Shown: one piece after another, positions 43,399 through 53,455 of the stretch
Numbering within the stretch: the stretch's first letter is position 1
Layout of the letters: every line of letters begins with the position of its first letter
Source of the DNA: Darksidea phi
Lineage: Eukaryota > Ascomycota > Dothideomycetes > Pleosporales > Lentitheciaceae
DNA: 64,000 bases
Assembly: GCA_030770425.1 (NCBI GenBank)
Contig: JASJFT010000119.1
Span: 1 to 64,000 of the forward strand
Direction of reading: 5' to 3'
Made by a program: the position numbers and the translations under genes
The notes under the pieces: generated by a model
What the model saw: the letters and a program-made list of their open reading frames with translations, nothing else
The model's database searches: none
Told to the model about the DNA's origin: nothing

Positions 43399-44159
43399 AT
43401 CAGTAATAGTATCTTATTTTATATATGTACTATTACCAAAATGAAGAGTAGAGAATCTTCATGCGGTAAACTTCTTGCGACTCCCCTGGAGTAGTTGAGC
43501 AAGCGGATTTTGTGCTCATACACCGTCGCAATACGTCGGCGCCTATCGAAGTTTAAGTACTCAACCAAATTGCGTGTCCAGATTAATTTGATGCAGCAGA
43601 TACCTATCAACGAGGATGCCGTGAAGCTTGGGTCCAATTGTATTCCAGAGCACTTTTGGACCAATCATCTAAGTGTGACGATGGAATTTGAGACTGCGCT
43701 GCATCTCTCAGTGAGAGCTGCAGCGGCCACACTACCTTTCCGGGGTCCGTTTGAGCCTAAATGGCCGCCCTCTCTGAACGCACGTTGATCGTCAACCAAA
43801 TGCGTGTCACGAGCTTCAGTGTTCGCACAGTAGCGGTCTCGCCGACAAACCGAAATTGGTTCTGTATGTCCCTGAGGATAAGGTGCTGCGGGCTGTCGAC
43901 ATTACTAGAGTAACTCTATGTCCGGGGACTTTTGACTCCTTTTTTGGGGGTTTTCTGTCGCCGCTTTTGGAGTTACTTGTACCTAAAGTGCCAAGTCTAA
44001 CCCCGCAAACCCGTCAGGTTTTGTCTAGCTCCCGTACTACCCAATGCTGTCTCGTCTCGTGAATCTAAAATGCGCAACACAGATACGACGATCTCGAACG
44101 GATTAACCTAGAACAGTGATCCTGAAAGGATCATAGACGTGTAAACCTTTTCTTTTTCT
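43399..44159. other. Gene-free region upstream of the 5S gene
   Basis: About 760 bp with short frames only. Nothing recognised. Confidence 0.4.
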
Positions 44160-45180
44160 TTGTACTACGTCTTGTATTTAATTAAGAACCTAACTAGGCT
44201 AGTACTATTGCTATTTGTCCTATGGTACCGTGCCCTTATCCTTGATAAGTGCGCCCGATCATTGATAAGGCAAACCCCTGTCCTTGATGAGGGCGTTCTT
44301 ATCCTTAATAAGTGTAGTCTTATTAAGAACCGGGGTATAGTATCAGGTATAGTATTAGGCATAGTATTAGGTATAGTATTAGGTACAGTATTAGGCTCAG
44401 TATTAGGCTTAGTATCAGGGTTAGTATGAGGCTCAGTAACTAGCTGATATCGAGCTTAGTAGCTGGCCTATATCGAGCTCAGGAGCTGGCTGATATAGAG
44501 CTCAGCGGCTGGCCTATATCAAGCTCAGTAGCTGGCTACGACAGAGCTTAGTAGCTGGCTAAGGTCGTTGGGTAGCATTAAGGGCGCGCGGGTGTTTACG
44601 TGCTAGCACGTGAAATCTTCTACGTCATATACTCAACAACCTTAATACTTTATACTTGCCCTCTCGCTCCTCCTTAATAGTAATATAATAAGAACTATAT
44701 AGTTTATACGACTAAGTAAGGTACCCTCCTAAGCTCGATATAGGTCAGCCGCTGAGCTCTACATCAGCCAGCTACTGAGCTCGATATCAGCTAGCTACTA
44801 AGCTCGATATAGGCCAGCCGCTGAGCTCACGCGATTAGTCGTTTAATCGCAAAGGCTGTTAGTTTGCTATACCCGATATACCTACACGATTAGTTGTTCG
44901 ACCGCGAGGGCTATATCGTTGCTATACTAGTGAGCTCACACGATTAGTCGTTCAATCGCGAGGGCTGTTGGTTCGCTGTACCTGGTGGGCCGTACCGATT
45001 AGTCGACTAATCGTAAGGGCTCTAGATAGTATACAAAGTAATAAGAGAAATTAATTTTTTTAAAATATTCAAAAAAAAAATCTTGAATAATTTTTTAGAA
45101 TATTTTACTATCTTTAAACTTTTTTTTTTTTTTTTTTCTTAAAATTAGGGCCCCGCCGGGCCCCCCTAATTTAGGGGGGA
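44160..45180 (+). repeat. Complex repeat element C, copy 1, with nested minisatellites
   Basis: Several arrays follow one another. 44220-44330: variants of CCTTGATAAGGGC. 44334-44440: about eight 12-bp units of the AGTATTAGGTAT type. 44440-44560 and 44740-44830: about 23-bp units built on GAGCTCAGTAGCTGGC with TATATC, containing the GAGCTC palindrome. 44824-45020: four about 50-bp units containing CGATTAGTCGTTCAATCGCG. The end is a T/A-rich tract and a hairpin with arms AAATTAGGG (45142-45150) and CCCTAATTT (45164-45172) around a GC-rich loop. 44190-44740 is repeated in inverted orientation at 61020-61505. Not coding. Confidence 0.85.
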
Positions 45181-45292
45181 CTGGAACTGTAGTGCTTGCG
45201 TTTACGCCGCAGCCACGTCTTCTCTTGCCCAACTATTCCGTCCTGGAGGTAGCAAGAATCGTAAAACTGCCCATCGTCACAATCCACATAAC

Positions 45293-47406
45293 TCAAAATG
45301 CCATTAAATTTTGCGAGGAAAAGGCGTAGAGTATAAGCAAAATTGGTGAGAGGACGCTTAACCACAAGTTGGGTTGCCATGTGGCCAGTCCAGCCGATGT
45401 GGACGACATTTTATACGTCAAGGAGACTGTTGCATCGCTCGAGTAGACCCACAAGCCTAGTCCTACACCAGGTTCGCTAAGCTTAAATTCGACGGGTTGC
45501 AGCGTTGAGCTTGCTCGCAAACCGCCTTGCACTGAAGCGACTGTGTTTCCCTGGTAGTCAATAACGGCAGCGTCGGTAAAAGTTCCTCTGGTGATGTTCA
45601 GATCGTATTTGTACCTTTGATGAAATTAATGAGAACCTCAGAACAACCATTCCTCTTGACCAAGGAAAGCGAAAATGGATATTTGGAAGAAACTTACGTT
45701 CCAGGCTGTACATCTCCCAAATAGAGGAGAATGGCTCCGTTCGAACCATCCGTAATGTTCCCCCAGAAATCGTCTATGTTCTCATTAATTAGCTGTCAAA
45801 AACACAGCACGATATTGCAGCGGCCATACCTTGATTTATAGATTGGTCGCTGCTTGTATCTCGCTTCATGATACCAACACAGTTCGTAGGCATTACTGTT
45901 GGCCTATTGGTATCGCAATCCCAGCCTCCGAGTTCGACGACATAATCATTTCCTTCTCCAACCGCGCTTCTGAGACGGTTGAGTCTTTGTCCTTGAGCAC
46001 TATTTTGAAATCCAGGGACACAAACACTAGTCCCGGCAGTAGGATTTCCGCCTTGATCTGAAGCCGCTGCGTACACTTTAGATGTGGGCTTATGATCAGA
46101 GAGTCGTCTTACCAAATGGAAATTCATCGCAGCTCAGTTTGAACGGGTGATTCCCTTGCAATGAAGCGACAGGAACATTGAGTAAGTTACCATATGGGTT
46201 GCACGGTTTTGAAGGATTAGCAGGGTCGCATTCCACGTTTGCTGATTCTGCGCTAATGTTAGAAGACTACGGGAAAGGGGTTCAAAGTACTTTGGTACCG
46301 CAAGGACTGCCTTTGCACATGTTATCCCGATTCTTTCGTTGTTTGGAAGGCTGGTAGGTAAGCCGCATTTGTTCTGACACGCAACTTCGAGCGGCTTTGA
46401 CACCTATCAGATGGTTAGTCTCTTCTTGTCGCAAAAATTTGGTCGCTCTACCTCTGCACATGCTACCCATTATCTGTGGGGCGGTTAACAAGCTCTACGT
46501 GCATGGAAGCGAGCATATGTACTTCTCTATTGTCAACGCAGATCTTCCCTGAGCCTGGAACAACAGTCGCTTTCTCATAGTATGGGACAGTGAACGTGGA
46601 TAGTCTGCTGGCCGGAGTCGTCTCGACGCATCGAGAAGCAGTCGAAGAAGAAGTACTGGTACTGGTGCTGGTACTGGTGCTGGTGCTTGTCCTGGTACTT
46701 GCACTTTTACTTGTTGTCGAAGTCAGACACGATCCATATGAAGATCCACATTCGGCCGCGGCAGGACAACCTAAAAGAACACAAGTCAACCAAATACCTC
46801 AACAGTGGATAAGGATCACTTACAAGTGCCAGGACAACATTTCGCACCGGCCACACAACACTTCTGAGCATTCTCGCAGCACGTCTCGGTAGGACCACAC
46901 CATCCCGTCGTGCAGCACTTGTTGCCCGCAGGCATACAGCCCCATGCGCAGCAATCTTGACCGCTAGCACAGGCTCTGCCGTCGGAACAGCATTTCGCTG
47001 CCGGAGCGTAGCAGCCTGTTCCGCCACAGTTTTCGTTTCCAGCTGCACAGCAGAATCGAGGGAGCTAGGCGAATTCAGTCTTGAAGTTTTTACGATGAAA
47101 ATGTGACATACGCAGATATCGCCGGCTGGACAGCATGCTGCTACATTGGGGCAAGGTACTAGTGATCTTCAGCCTCGTCGAATTGGAGTAAGCCAATAGG
47201 GAATGCCCAAAAAACATACAGTACCCAGCATTTGCACAGCCCCGTCTCCTCAAAAGCAAACCGTCGCTCCGAGATCTGAGTGGAAGATCGGAATTCTGCG
47301 TAGCATTGCTCAAAAGTTCTTTGACGAAAGGCTGGATCGGAGCCCATACATCCGCGTTGGCTTTGCAGAATGACGAAACTAGGAATAGAAGTGTAGGAAA
47401 CAGCAT
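45293..47406 (-). CDS. Secreted, GPI-anchored-like NucA/NucB-domain nuclease with Cys-rich N-terminus
   Basis: Ten exons resolve with matching phases: 47406-47220, 47158-47112, 47064-46824, 46770-46523, 46473-46452, 46403-46299, 46247-46113, 46057-45830, 45773-45698, 45614-45293; 536 residues. Introns are 47-83 nt, several with ACTAAC or TTAAC branch sites; exon 5 is only 22 nt. A signal peptide (MLFPTLLFLVSSFCKANA) is followed by about 115 residues very rich in Cys, mostly CC pairs (CPNVAACCPAGDIC, GQDCCAWGC, NAQKCCVAGAKCC). A Ser/Thr linker (TSTSTSTSTST) follows, then the NucA/NucB-type deoxyribonuclease region: EIMGSMCRGVKA, RKNRDNMCKGSPC, KLSCDEFPF, VCVPGFQNSAQGQRL. A beta-rich domain and a hydrophobic C-terminus (LSVLSPILLILYAF) resembling a GPI signal complete it. 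The likely role is an extracellular DNase; activity is inference. Confidence 0.82.
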
Positions 47407-48420
47407 CGGTGTGAGAAGGGCCGGTGGCAGACCAACACAGAAAAAATGGATAATCTAGAGGTTGCTGGGACAATTTAAATACTAATTTAGCCAGATGCCA
47501 ACGCTCATTTCCACTTGCATTGCAGCCTATTTCCCCTCATTGTGGCTGATTGCAGTCACAGCAAAAACCTTTGCATGGGAAAGCGAATCGCATCTTCGGC
47601 GTTTTTCTCCCATCATAATTGGTGCACTCTACGCAGTTTGAATCTGCCTCGATAACTGCCCACATAGGCATTGGCTCCGGTACCCCAATCATGGCCGACC
47701 GACCCGCCGATCCAATACGTCACCACGCCTGTCTACGCTGCAGGCGCTGCACTCCCTGCCAGCGCCGCCACCCCGCGAAAGTCATTGATGAACCGCGCCT
47801 CGTTGCCTACCGTACGCGCGCCGCGTCTACTCCCACCCACAGCTCCCGGTCGAGCGACAAGTCGTAGTCCGAGCGCACATCTACGTGCCCCCTCAGCCCA
47901 CGCCGTGCACGAAGCCAAGGTAGCACAGAATCAGGGCATTGGGCTTCAGAGAAGTTTTGCTACCGACATGATGCCAGTCTTGAGAGTAGAACTCGACCAA
48001 TTTAGGAGCAATCAGTTTTTGAAGCGTCCAGCCTCTTGTGAACATTTCGTGCTGCTTGGTATAATATTACTTAATCGGCCGACAAGCAACGCTGAACGAT
48101 CTTCTAGGCCGGCCCAGCCTCTTGTCTATCCTCTTTCGTAACAACCTTACCACCTTCTCGCCTTCTTCTCCACATGGCACTCTATTTTTTGGCTTCCTAT
48201 GCTCTCGCCGAAATATTTAATCGTACCAAGATCCGCAAACTGGCGAGGCCGTTCCGGAATCAGCTCAGCCACGACGAACGCCAAAAGCGGCGAGACAATA
48301 GAGCGAAGAGTTATGCCTAATGGAGATATCTGAGGGACTGTGCTAAGCCCAAAGGGAGAGTCCCTAGACAGATATTACTGCGAGAGAAATTTGTCACGGC
48401 TGTCTGTACAACAGAACGCT
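47407..48420. other. Region with unassigned open frames
   Basis: 47671-48141 on plus is open (Ala/Pro/Arg-rich, starting MAPVPQSWPTDPP from a non-AUG or local start). 48174-48320 encodes a short peptide MALYFLASYALAEIFNRTKI..., with a hydrophobic start and basic end, stopped by TAA. The frame after that stop stays open for 45 codons. No splice-supported gene or known family was found. This may be a decayed gene. Confidence 0.3.
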
Positions 48421-48885
48421 TCGGGACTCCGTTTGATGAGGAGATTCCCTAAAAGCAACGGTTAACACGGTGATACTGGGGAAATGGGGAAATGCATTTA
48501 TAATAAATTCTATAAGGGGAAGCTATTATACCTAGTTATTCTAGTAGAAATTTATAAATACCCGGAGGTATACTTTAATACTATTATTTACTTATTCGGT
48601 CTAGCTATTAGTTTCGGGGTAGAATAATAAGGAGTATTTTAGTATAATCCTAAGCCTTATAGATAATTAATCCTAAAACTATAATACGAACTAGGTTTCT
48701 TAGTTAGATAGAATATTATTAAGATAACTATAAAGAGAATAAACTTGAGATATAAAGACGTCGATTAACTTAGATATATTAATTTTTTTAATAAGAATAA
48801 TATAGTATATCTTTATAAGTCTATAGACTATAATAAGAATATATTTATATATATAATCGTACTATTCCGACAGTTCTAAAGCCTG
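48421..48885. repeat. AT-rich RIP-like block
   Basis: About 460 bp dominated by TA dinucleotides, with TATAAG/CTATAG-type words and no open frame. It abuts the point where the nucleoporin-like gene stops matching, so an old transposon probably inserted or recombined here and was mutated by RIP. Confidence 0.6.
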
Positions 48886-49614
48886 TTTTATTTTGGCCGA
48901 ATAGACTACCACTAGAGCTGCCATTGCCGTAGAATAGTACCAATGTGTTAGTCAACGTAGCCCCAAAGCCACCGAATGTGGTGCTGGACGTGGAACTACC
49001 GCCGAAGAGGTTGCCGCCGGTCGCGCCGAACGGTTTTGAGCCGAAGCTGGTTGTAGTGTTACTACCTAAGCCGTCTAAATAGAGGAGTCAGTCACGATGC
49101 CGAGCAGACGCGATGGTTTATGAGACAGCAAGAAGAAAGGAAAATTCCAGACAGGCGCCGGAACACGCCAGAAGGCCATCGTCGGAGGGGCGCGACGATT
49201 CGAGCAGTTGCGCAGCATGCGAGCGGGGCGATGAAAATGCCAAAATGATGACGCGAATGCGACGCGCAGGACTTGGACATACCTCCGCCTCTAAATACAG
49301 AGCTCGTGCTCGTGTTGTTGTTGCTGAACAGACCGCCGCCCGAGTTGGTCGACTGGCCGAAGATGCTGCCGGTGTTCTGGTTGGAGCCAAAGCCTGGAGA
49401 CGCGGAGGGTGAGTTAAAAGCGTTCCGACGAGGGCGTCGCAGCGCTCGTCGATTGGGGCGCATTGTTGACGGCGGCGTGCAGAAGAGTCGCTAGACAGCC
49501 TAGATAAGAGAGCGTGCGCTCACCTAAATTGTTATTATTTGCCCCAAATCCGTTAAACGTGGACTGGTTGTTGTTCGAGCCGAAGCCCCCCAAACCGCCT
49601 GACCCAAACGACAT
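48886..49614 (-). pseudogene. Truncated FG-nucleoporin (Nup98/Nup116-like N-terminus)
   Basis: The minus-strand ATG at 49614 starts MSFGSGGLGGFGSNNNQSTF, the usual opening of Nup98/Nup116/Nup145N. After an intron from about 49526 (GTGAGC donor) to an ACCCTCCGCGTCTCCAG acceptor, the second exon gives GFGSNQNTGSIFGQSTNSGG and LFSNNNTSTSSVF. A second intron of about 200 nt leads to GGLGSNTTTSFGSKPFGATG, GNLFGGSSTSSTTFGGFG and SGSLFGQNKTGF. Only the FG/GLFG-repeat start is present. The GLEBS, remaining FG repeats and autoproteolytic domain are missing because the sequence runs into RIP-like DNA. The full-length essential gene must lie elsewhere. Confidence 0.7.
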
Positions 49615-49882
49615 GATGGGCGTGAGGATGTAGAAATGGCGGCACGCAAAGGGCGTCTATTTACTGCCCCACCAGCGCGCCAAACGTTGCCGTTTGGCCA
49701 TAGCGATGACAAAACATGACACCTATTGGCGAATGGGGGCGTGCTGAACCACGCGCTAAACCAGATGTGTGCGACGCGGGGTGCTACTGCTTGGCGGCTG
49801 AAGTCTGAGCCACAAGAGGGCTTTTTCTTTTTACAACGTATATGAGACTTTAACCCCCAAAAACATCCATCAAAAAAGTTAA

Positions 49883-50035
49883 GTCTTGTTGGTGTAGTCG
49901 GTTATCACGTCGGTCTCATAGCAATTCTATGACTGCTCTTAGAGCAGATATCCGAAGGTAAGTTTTAAAAGCAACCCCCGTCATAATAAAATACTGATAT
50001 TGGTTAGGCCGCGAGTTCGAATCTCGCACAGGACA
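49883..50035 (+). tRNA. Elongator tRNA-Met (CAU) with two introns
   Basis: Exon parts 49883-49920, 49950-49957 and 50008-50035 join to a 74-nt tRNA. Acceptor GTCTTGT (49883) pairs with ACAGGAC (50028-50034), followed by discriminator A. The D arm is GTGTAGTCGGTTATCAC. The anticodon stem-loop is TCGGT-CTCATAA-TCCGA, with the T-T mismatch typical of elongator Met. The variable loop is AGGCC and the T arm GCGAG-TTCGAAT-CTCGC. Intron 1 (49921-49949, 29 nt) sits at the canonical 37/38 position. TCATAG of the anticodon side pairs with CTATGA in the intron, and CTGCTC-TTA-GAGCAG forms a perfect hairpin. Intron 2 (49958-50007, 50 nt) interrupts the variable loop and has GTAAGT and TTAG ends. A and B boxes (TGGTGTAGTCGG, GTTCGAATC) are intact. 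Confidence 0.88.
49958..50007 (+). other. GT-AG intron-like insertion in tRNA variable loop
   Basis: 50 nt inserted after AAG of the variable loop. 5' end GTAAGT, ACTGAT at 49993-49998 (10-15 nt from the 3' end, like a fungal branch site), 3' end GGTTAG. Its length, donor, branch and acceptor match the spliceosomal introns of the protein genes in this window (47-60 nt). Exact excision restores a normal five-base variable loop. Confidence 0.75.
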
Positions 50036-50037
50036 AA

Positions 50038-50046
50038 TTTTTTTTT
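50038..50046 (+). terminator. Pol III terminator of tRNA-Met
   Basis: A run of nine T begins three bases after the tRNA discriminator base, a strong Pol III stop. Confidence 0.85.
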
Positions 50047-50399
50047 CTAGGATAGCCTCTCATGATCGCGAACCATGCCGGATATTAGCCGAAGCGCGCC
50101 ATGAGCGCTTAACACTAAGATTTTTTGTATATATAGGCTCCGTATACAATTTTGCAGCTTAAAATATATTTATTCGACCTCTCCGATGCCAATTTTATAT
50201 ATACAATGCGTTTTATATAGGTTTTTGTATGGTGGGCGCATTGCCAAGATAGCGGCTTATATCCGGATGTTTCGCAACCATGAGAGGACAGCTTATCTCT
50301 GGCAAAATCGGCATTAACTCTCGCTGTGATTCGCTCAGAGCCTTATTGAAACTCAAACCTAGCTTCTGATTGACTGCGAACCGAAGGCTGATAGCATGT
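50047..50399. other. Spacer
   Basis: AT-rich DNA between the tRNA gene and the minus-strand frame at 50400. No gene supported. Confidence 0.4.
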
Positions 50400-50798
50400 T
50401 TAAGCATCGTCGTCTTCATCAGTCTCGTCGTTCTTAGCCTGTCCGCGCCTTTTTGCTAACATCTCCAGCACATCCGTTGTATAAGACCTTCGCCGATGTA
50501 TCCACGCTGAGGAGGGAATCCATCTCCTCGTACGGTGTGAAGGATCGTGTATATCGAGGTTCTCCAACATGTCCACCAGAGTGTTCATCTTAAAAACCGC
50601 CATCTCGCCGGTGTTCCGCAGCCATACTAAGAATGGCTGGCCCCTAGCGCTTACGCCTTCAATGCTAATTTTAAGCCTGCTTGCAGGATCTGTTGGAAGG
50701 CTCTTTGTAGCATAGCAGTCGTTGCACATAGGATGAGAGATGTGGAACTGCACTCGTACGGTATCACCCTCTTCCACCGAAATTGTCTGTTGTCGCAA
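50400..50798 (-). CDS. Hypothetical reading frame, possible last exon of the GIY-YIG gene or separate remnant
   Basis: About 130 codons open on minus, with protein-like composition: VEEGDTVRVQFHISHPMCND, CYATKSLPTDPASRLKISIE, GQPFLVWLRNTGEMAVFKMN, ending in an acidic tail (KNDETDEDDDA). It begins with TTG and has no ATG near the start. A CTTAG acceptor lies just upstream (about 50803), so it is probably a downstream exon. I could not find a donor in the preceding GIY-YIG exon with the correct phase, so the link is unproven. No family recognised. Confidence 0.45.
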   Translation of the reverse strand: MRQQTISVEEGDTVRVQFHISHPMCNDCYATKSLPTDPASRLKISIEGVSARGQPFLVWLRNTGEMAVFKMNTLVDMLENLDIHDPSHRTRRWIPSSAWIHRRRSYTTDVLEMLAKRRGQAKNDETDEDDDA

Positions 50799-50936
50799 CG
50801 CCTAAGCTGCGCAGCGCCCGGGGATAACCATTCCCGAGCTCCGATAGATCGGAGAAGTATTATCCCCGTGCTCCGATAGATCTATATAGGGAGAGCCGAG
50901 CTCTCTATTACAATGGACAGTGATCTTCCTCTTGAT

Positions 50937-52334
50937 TTACTCCTGAGTAGCTCTGGCAAGCTCTCTTCTTTCCTCCACATCTGTCGATTTATATAGAACT
51001 GCCAGTGTGATACAGAAAAGTAGGAGCCTTTCTTGTAGAATCGTACTGGAACATCCATCCCACCAAGCATCTTTCCGGCGGAGTGGTTGCGTTTCGTTGA
51101 AGAACTTTTTTTTTTGTTGCACAGCTATCTTATTCTGGTAGCATTGTCGTATGAGAGGATTCGGGGAATGTTTGAGTTGATAGTAGTTCTTTCTCAAGCT
51201 CCTGTAATACTCTTGCACCAAAGCATCCGAAGAATGGTATATATCCCCATGTGAGCCGTCACGCACAGCCTCTCCTTGCGCACTTTGGTGGATCGGTAAG
51301 GCGACGTTAAGGTGCTGTCCAGCTTGAGGCGACAGTGCTCCTGGCGGAAGGTAAGTTGCAAGAGCGTTTTTAGTAAGCGTTTGAAGCATGAGACAGCACC
51401 AAAACTCGAGCAGGTTTAGGAGAAGTGGGTCGACATCGTCTTTGATTACAGAAAGAAAGACAAAGTGTTCCTCGATCTCCAGTCCGTTGGCAGGAAAGTA
51501 GTCCCAGACGTGATAATGAAGACTGCGATGCCTTGCTCGATAAATCGGATCCCGGTGCGCCCGAATGCGTTCTTGAAGCTGTATACTCTGGCCAACGTAT
51601 AGGTAAAAGTGATCCGGATCAAGCTTCTGCCAGATGATATGAAGGTAGATGCCACCATCTTCGGGACCGACGTCTTGTGGAAATTGAAGAAGTCTGTTAT
51701 GTATTAGTAATTGCTGCGAATAATGTTTGAAGAGACTTACTGCAGGCGAGAGTAATCTCGAGATTTCAGGATATCCCAAGCTTTGGGAAGTATCATCTTC
51801 TCTAGTTGCGAGACCCGATCATCCGATGCGAGAAATGCTCCGTACCGTTCTGGGTGGAGAACGCCGACCTGCTGGATCATGTACTGGAGAACATCGACCG
51901 GGTTCGATAGTTGATGATCTCGTGTGGTTTTCTCAATGAGCGCGTCTCGCTCCAGCCATGATTCAAGGCTGCATTTCTTTCGCAATTGGGCCTTCGGTAG
52001 TGCTCTGAGGCGCGTCGTCTGGTAGCATAGCGGCATGAGGCACCGGACGCGTCTCTGAATTAACAGCATCAGAACGCGCTCTGCCCCTGGGAGTGCGTTT
52101 AGCACTAGTCACTTTGTCGGTTGAATGGGTATTGGGGCGTAGTTCATTCGTAGTATCTGAAGCGTCATGAAACCGAGCCATAGTCGCTCTAGGAAGGCTG
52201 CCATCACTTTCACTGTCGTCGGTATCGTTCTGATAACATCCAATCTGTCGGTTGGCATTACAGAATCCGATAGGGGATCTCGGGTCCGACGATATTCGCA
52301 CCCAACCGAAGCGTTGCCGTGTATCCGTGGACAT
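50937..52334 (-). CDS. GIY-YIG-like domain protein
   Basis: Three exons, 52334-52113, 52054-51741 and 51693-50937, give 430 residues. Intron 1 (58 nt, GTGACT...TTCAG) and intron 2 (47 nt, GTAAGT...AACAG) both join in phase; without intron 1 the frame shifts and stops. Around residue 190 the protein reads PEDGGIYLHIIW, then FYLYVGQSIQLQERIRAHRD and HYHVWDYFP. This matches the GIY-(x)n-Y(V/I)G core, the following Arg and the His-rich strand of fungal GIY-YIG-like proteins. A possible catalytic Glu is in EIEEHFVFLSVI. The N-terminal 75 residues are disordered and charged. The role could be a nuclease or only a nuclease-like fold. The C-terminus ends ELARATQE unless an extra exon (50798-50400) is used. 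Confidence 0.7.
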
Positions 52335-52840
52335 AACTTGTACAATACGGGCGTGGGCGACTAATCCAGGTGCGGGTTGGTTGTCTGCGAGAGAGAAAGA
52401 GGTGATGAGTCTACCAGAGTTGGGTGCTACGAGCTATACATACAAGTCTGAGCTAGAGGCACCAGGTCATGTGATGCGAGTCATAGCTCTCCGCAGTCGC
52501 TTTCCATCTGCGTAAGAAGCCGACCCGCAGTCAAAGCGTAGTGTACAGAGCAGTACAAATAGGGAATCTACATAATAGCCAACCGGGCGATGACTTACTT
52601 GATCAAGCCTGGTCCATAAGTGGACTGTGCTGGGGACTCTCTCTGTTTATATAGCTAGATACTCAGCTTGTGTAGAAATCAGAGCCATCAACTTCCCAAA
52701 GTGCGCAGCACGTGACAAAATTCCTCCGCTTCGTTCTCCTCCCATGTTACTGCTTCCCCATTCATGCAACCATCAATGTGGCACACATCCACCACCCTGT
52801 ATGTTGACCACCTGCTTCGATCATTATCTCCTTCTAACAT
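52335..52840. other. Intergenic region
   Basis: Promoter side of the GIY-YIG gene and 3' side of the HET fragment. No supported gene. Confidence 0.4.
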
Positions 52841-53455
52841 CTATCGCAGTAATATAGGGTAGTGCAGACCATGCAATATGCAAATGATGTCACCTCTTTT
52901 GATCTCATGTTTTCCGTATGCGTGCCCCCGACGTTCGTCCTCCAATGTAAGTGTAGTATCCCGATGAAGAAATACCTGGAGTTCTTGAACTTTGCTGGTC
53001 AAAGATATTCTGTCCAAGTTATCCATCTCACGCAAATCCATGTTATTTCCGGCCTTACATAAAGCACGGAATTGTCGTTCAATATGGGGGTGCTGCACGT
53101 GGAAGAGTTCTGCACCACAGTTCTGCCATTCTCGCCAAGTTAGATTTTTATACAAGCTTCCCGCCCCAAGTACTGACAATAACTGACCCAATTCGCTTTC
53201 AAAACATCTTTCAATAATGATTAGACGGCACTTCATTAGCTGGCCTGCACTCTTCGGGGGATCTTGGACCTCAGTGTTCTGAGCGTACGCTAGTAGCATC
53301 TTCATAAACATGATGCAATTGTCGTTCAACCGGAAAAGGCGTGGCGGATCCGGCTGATACAGTCCGGTTCCGGCCACCCGGGATTCGCTTATGATGTGTC
53401 GTAACTGGAGGGCTGTGTCCGTAAATCGGACCCCCAGACTTCCGCTTCGCTAAAT
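52841..53455 (-). pseudogene. C-terminal fragment of a HET-type protein
   Basis: The minus frame is open from just after a TAG (about 53456) to a TAG at 52841, and reads SLGVRFTDTALQLRHIISES, then FCxxE-like segments (ERCFESELGQLLSVLGAG), ending HEIKRGDIICILHGLHYPIL. The ending YGxx...GDxICxLxGxxxPxxLR is the usual C-terminus of HET proteins. There is no ATG and the HET domain itself is missing upstream, so this is a truncated copy. It is unrelated in position to the intact HET gene at 4.2 kb. Confidence 0.6.

Noticed and set aside
44220..44440. Open frame in the repeat block (44160-44429)
   Set aside because: It is generated by the tandem repeats (periodic Ile-Val-Leu-Gly coding) and not a gene.
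45142..45180. TTAGGG-like hexamers as an interstitial telomere
   Set aside because: Only isolated hexamers within a hairpin; no tandem array.
46282..46491. Unspliced minus-strand frame through the nuclease gene
   Set aside because: The frame crosses introns with ACTAAC branch sites; the spliced model restores the NucA/NucB motifs.
47619..48141. Plus frames as a protein gene
   Set aside because: Composition is Ala/Pro/Arg-rich with no domain and no credible intron structure; noted only as unassigned.
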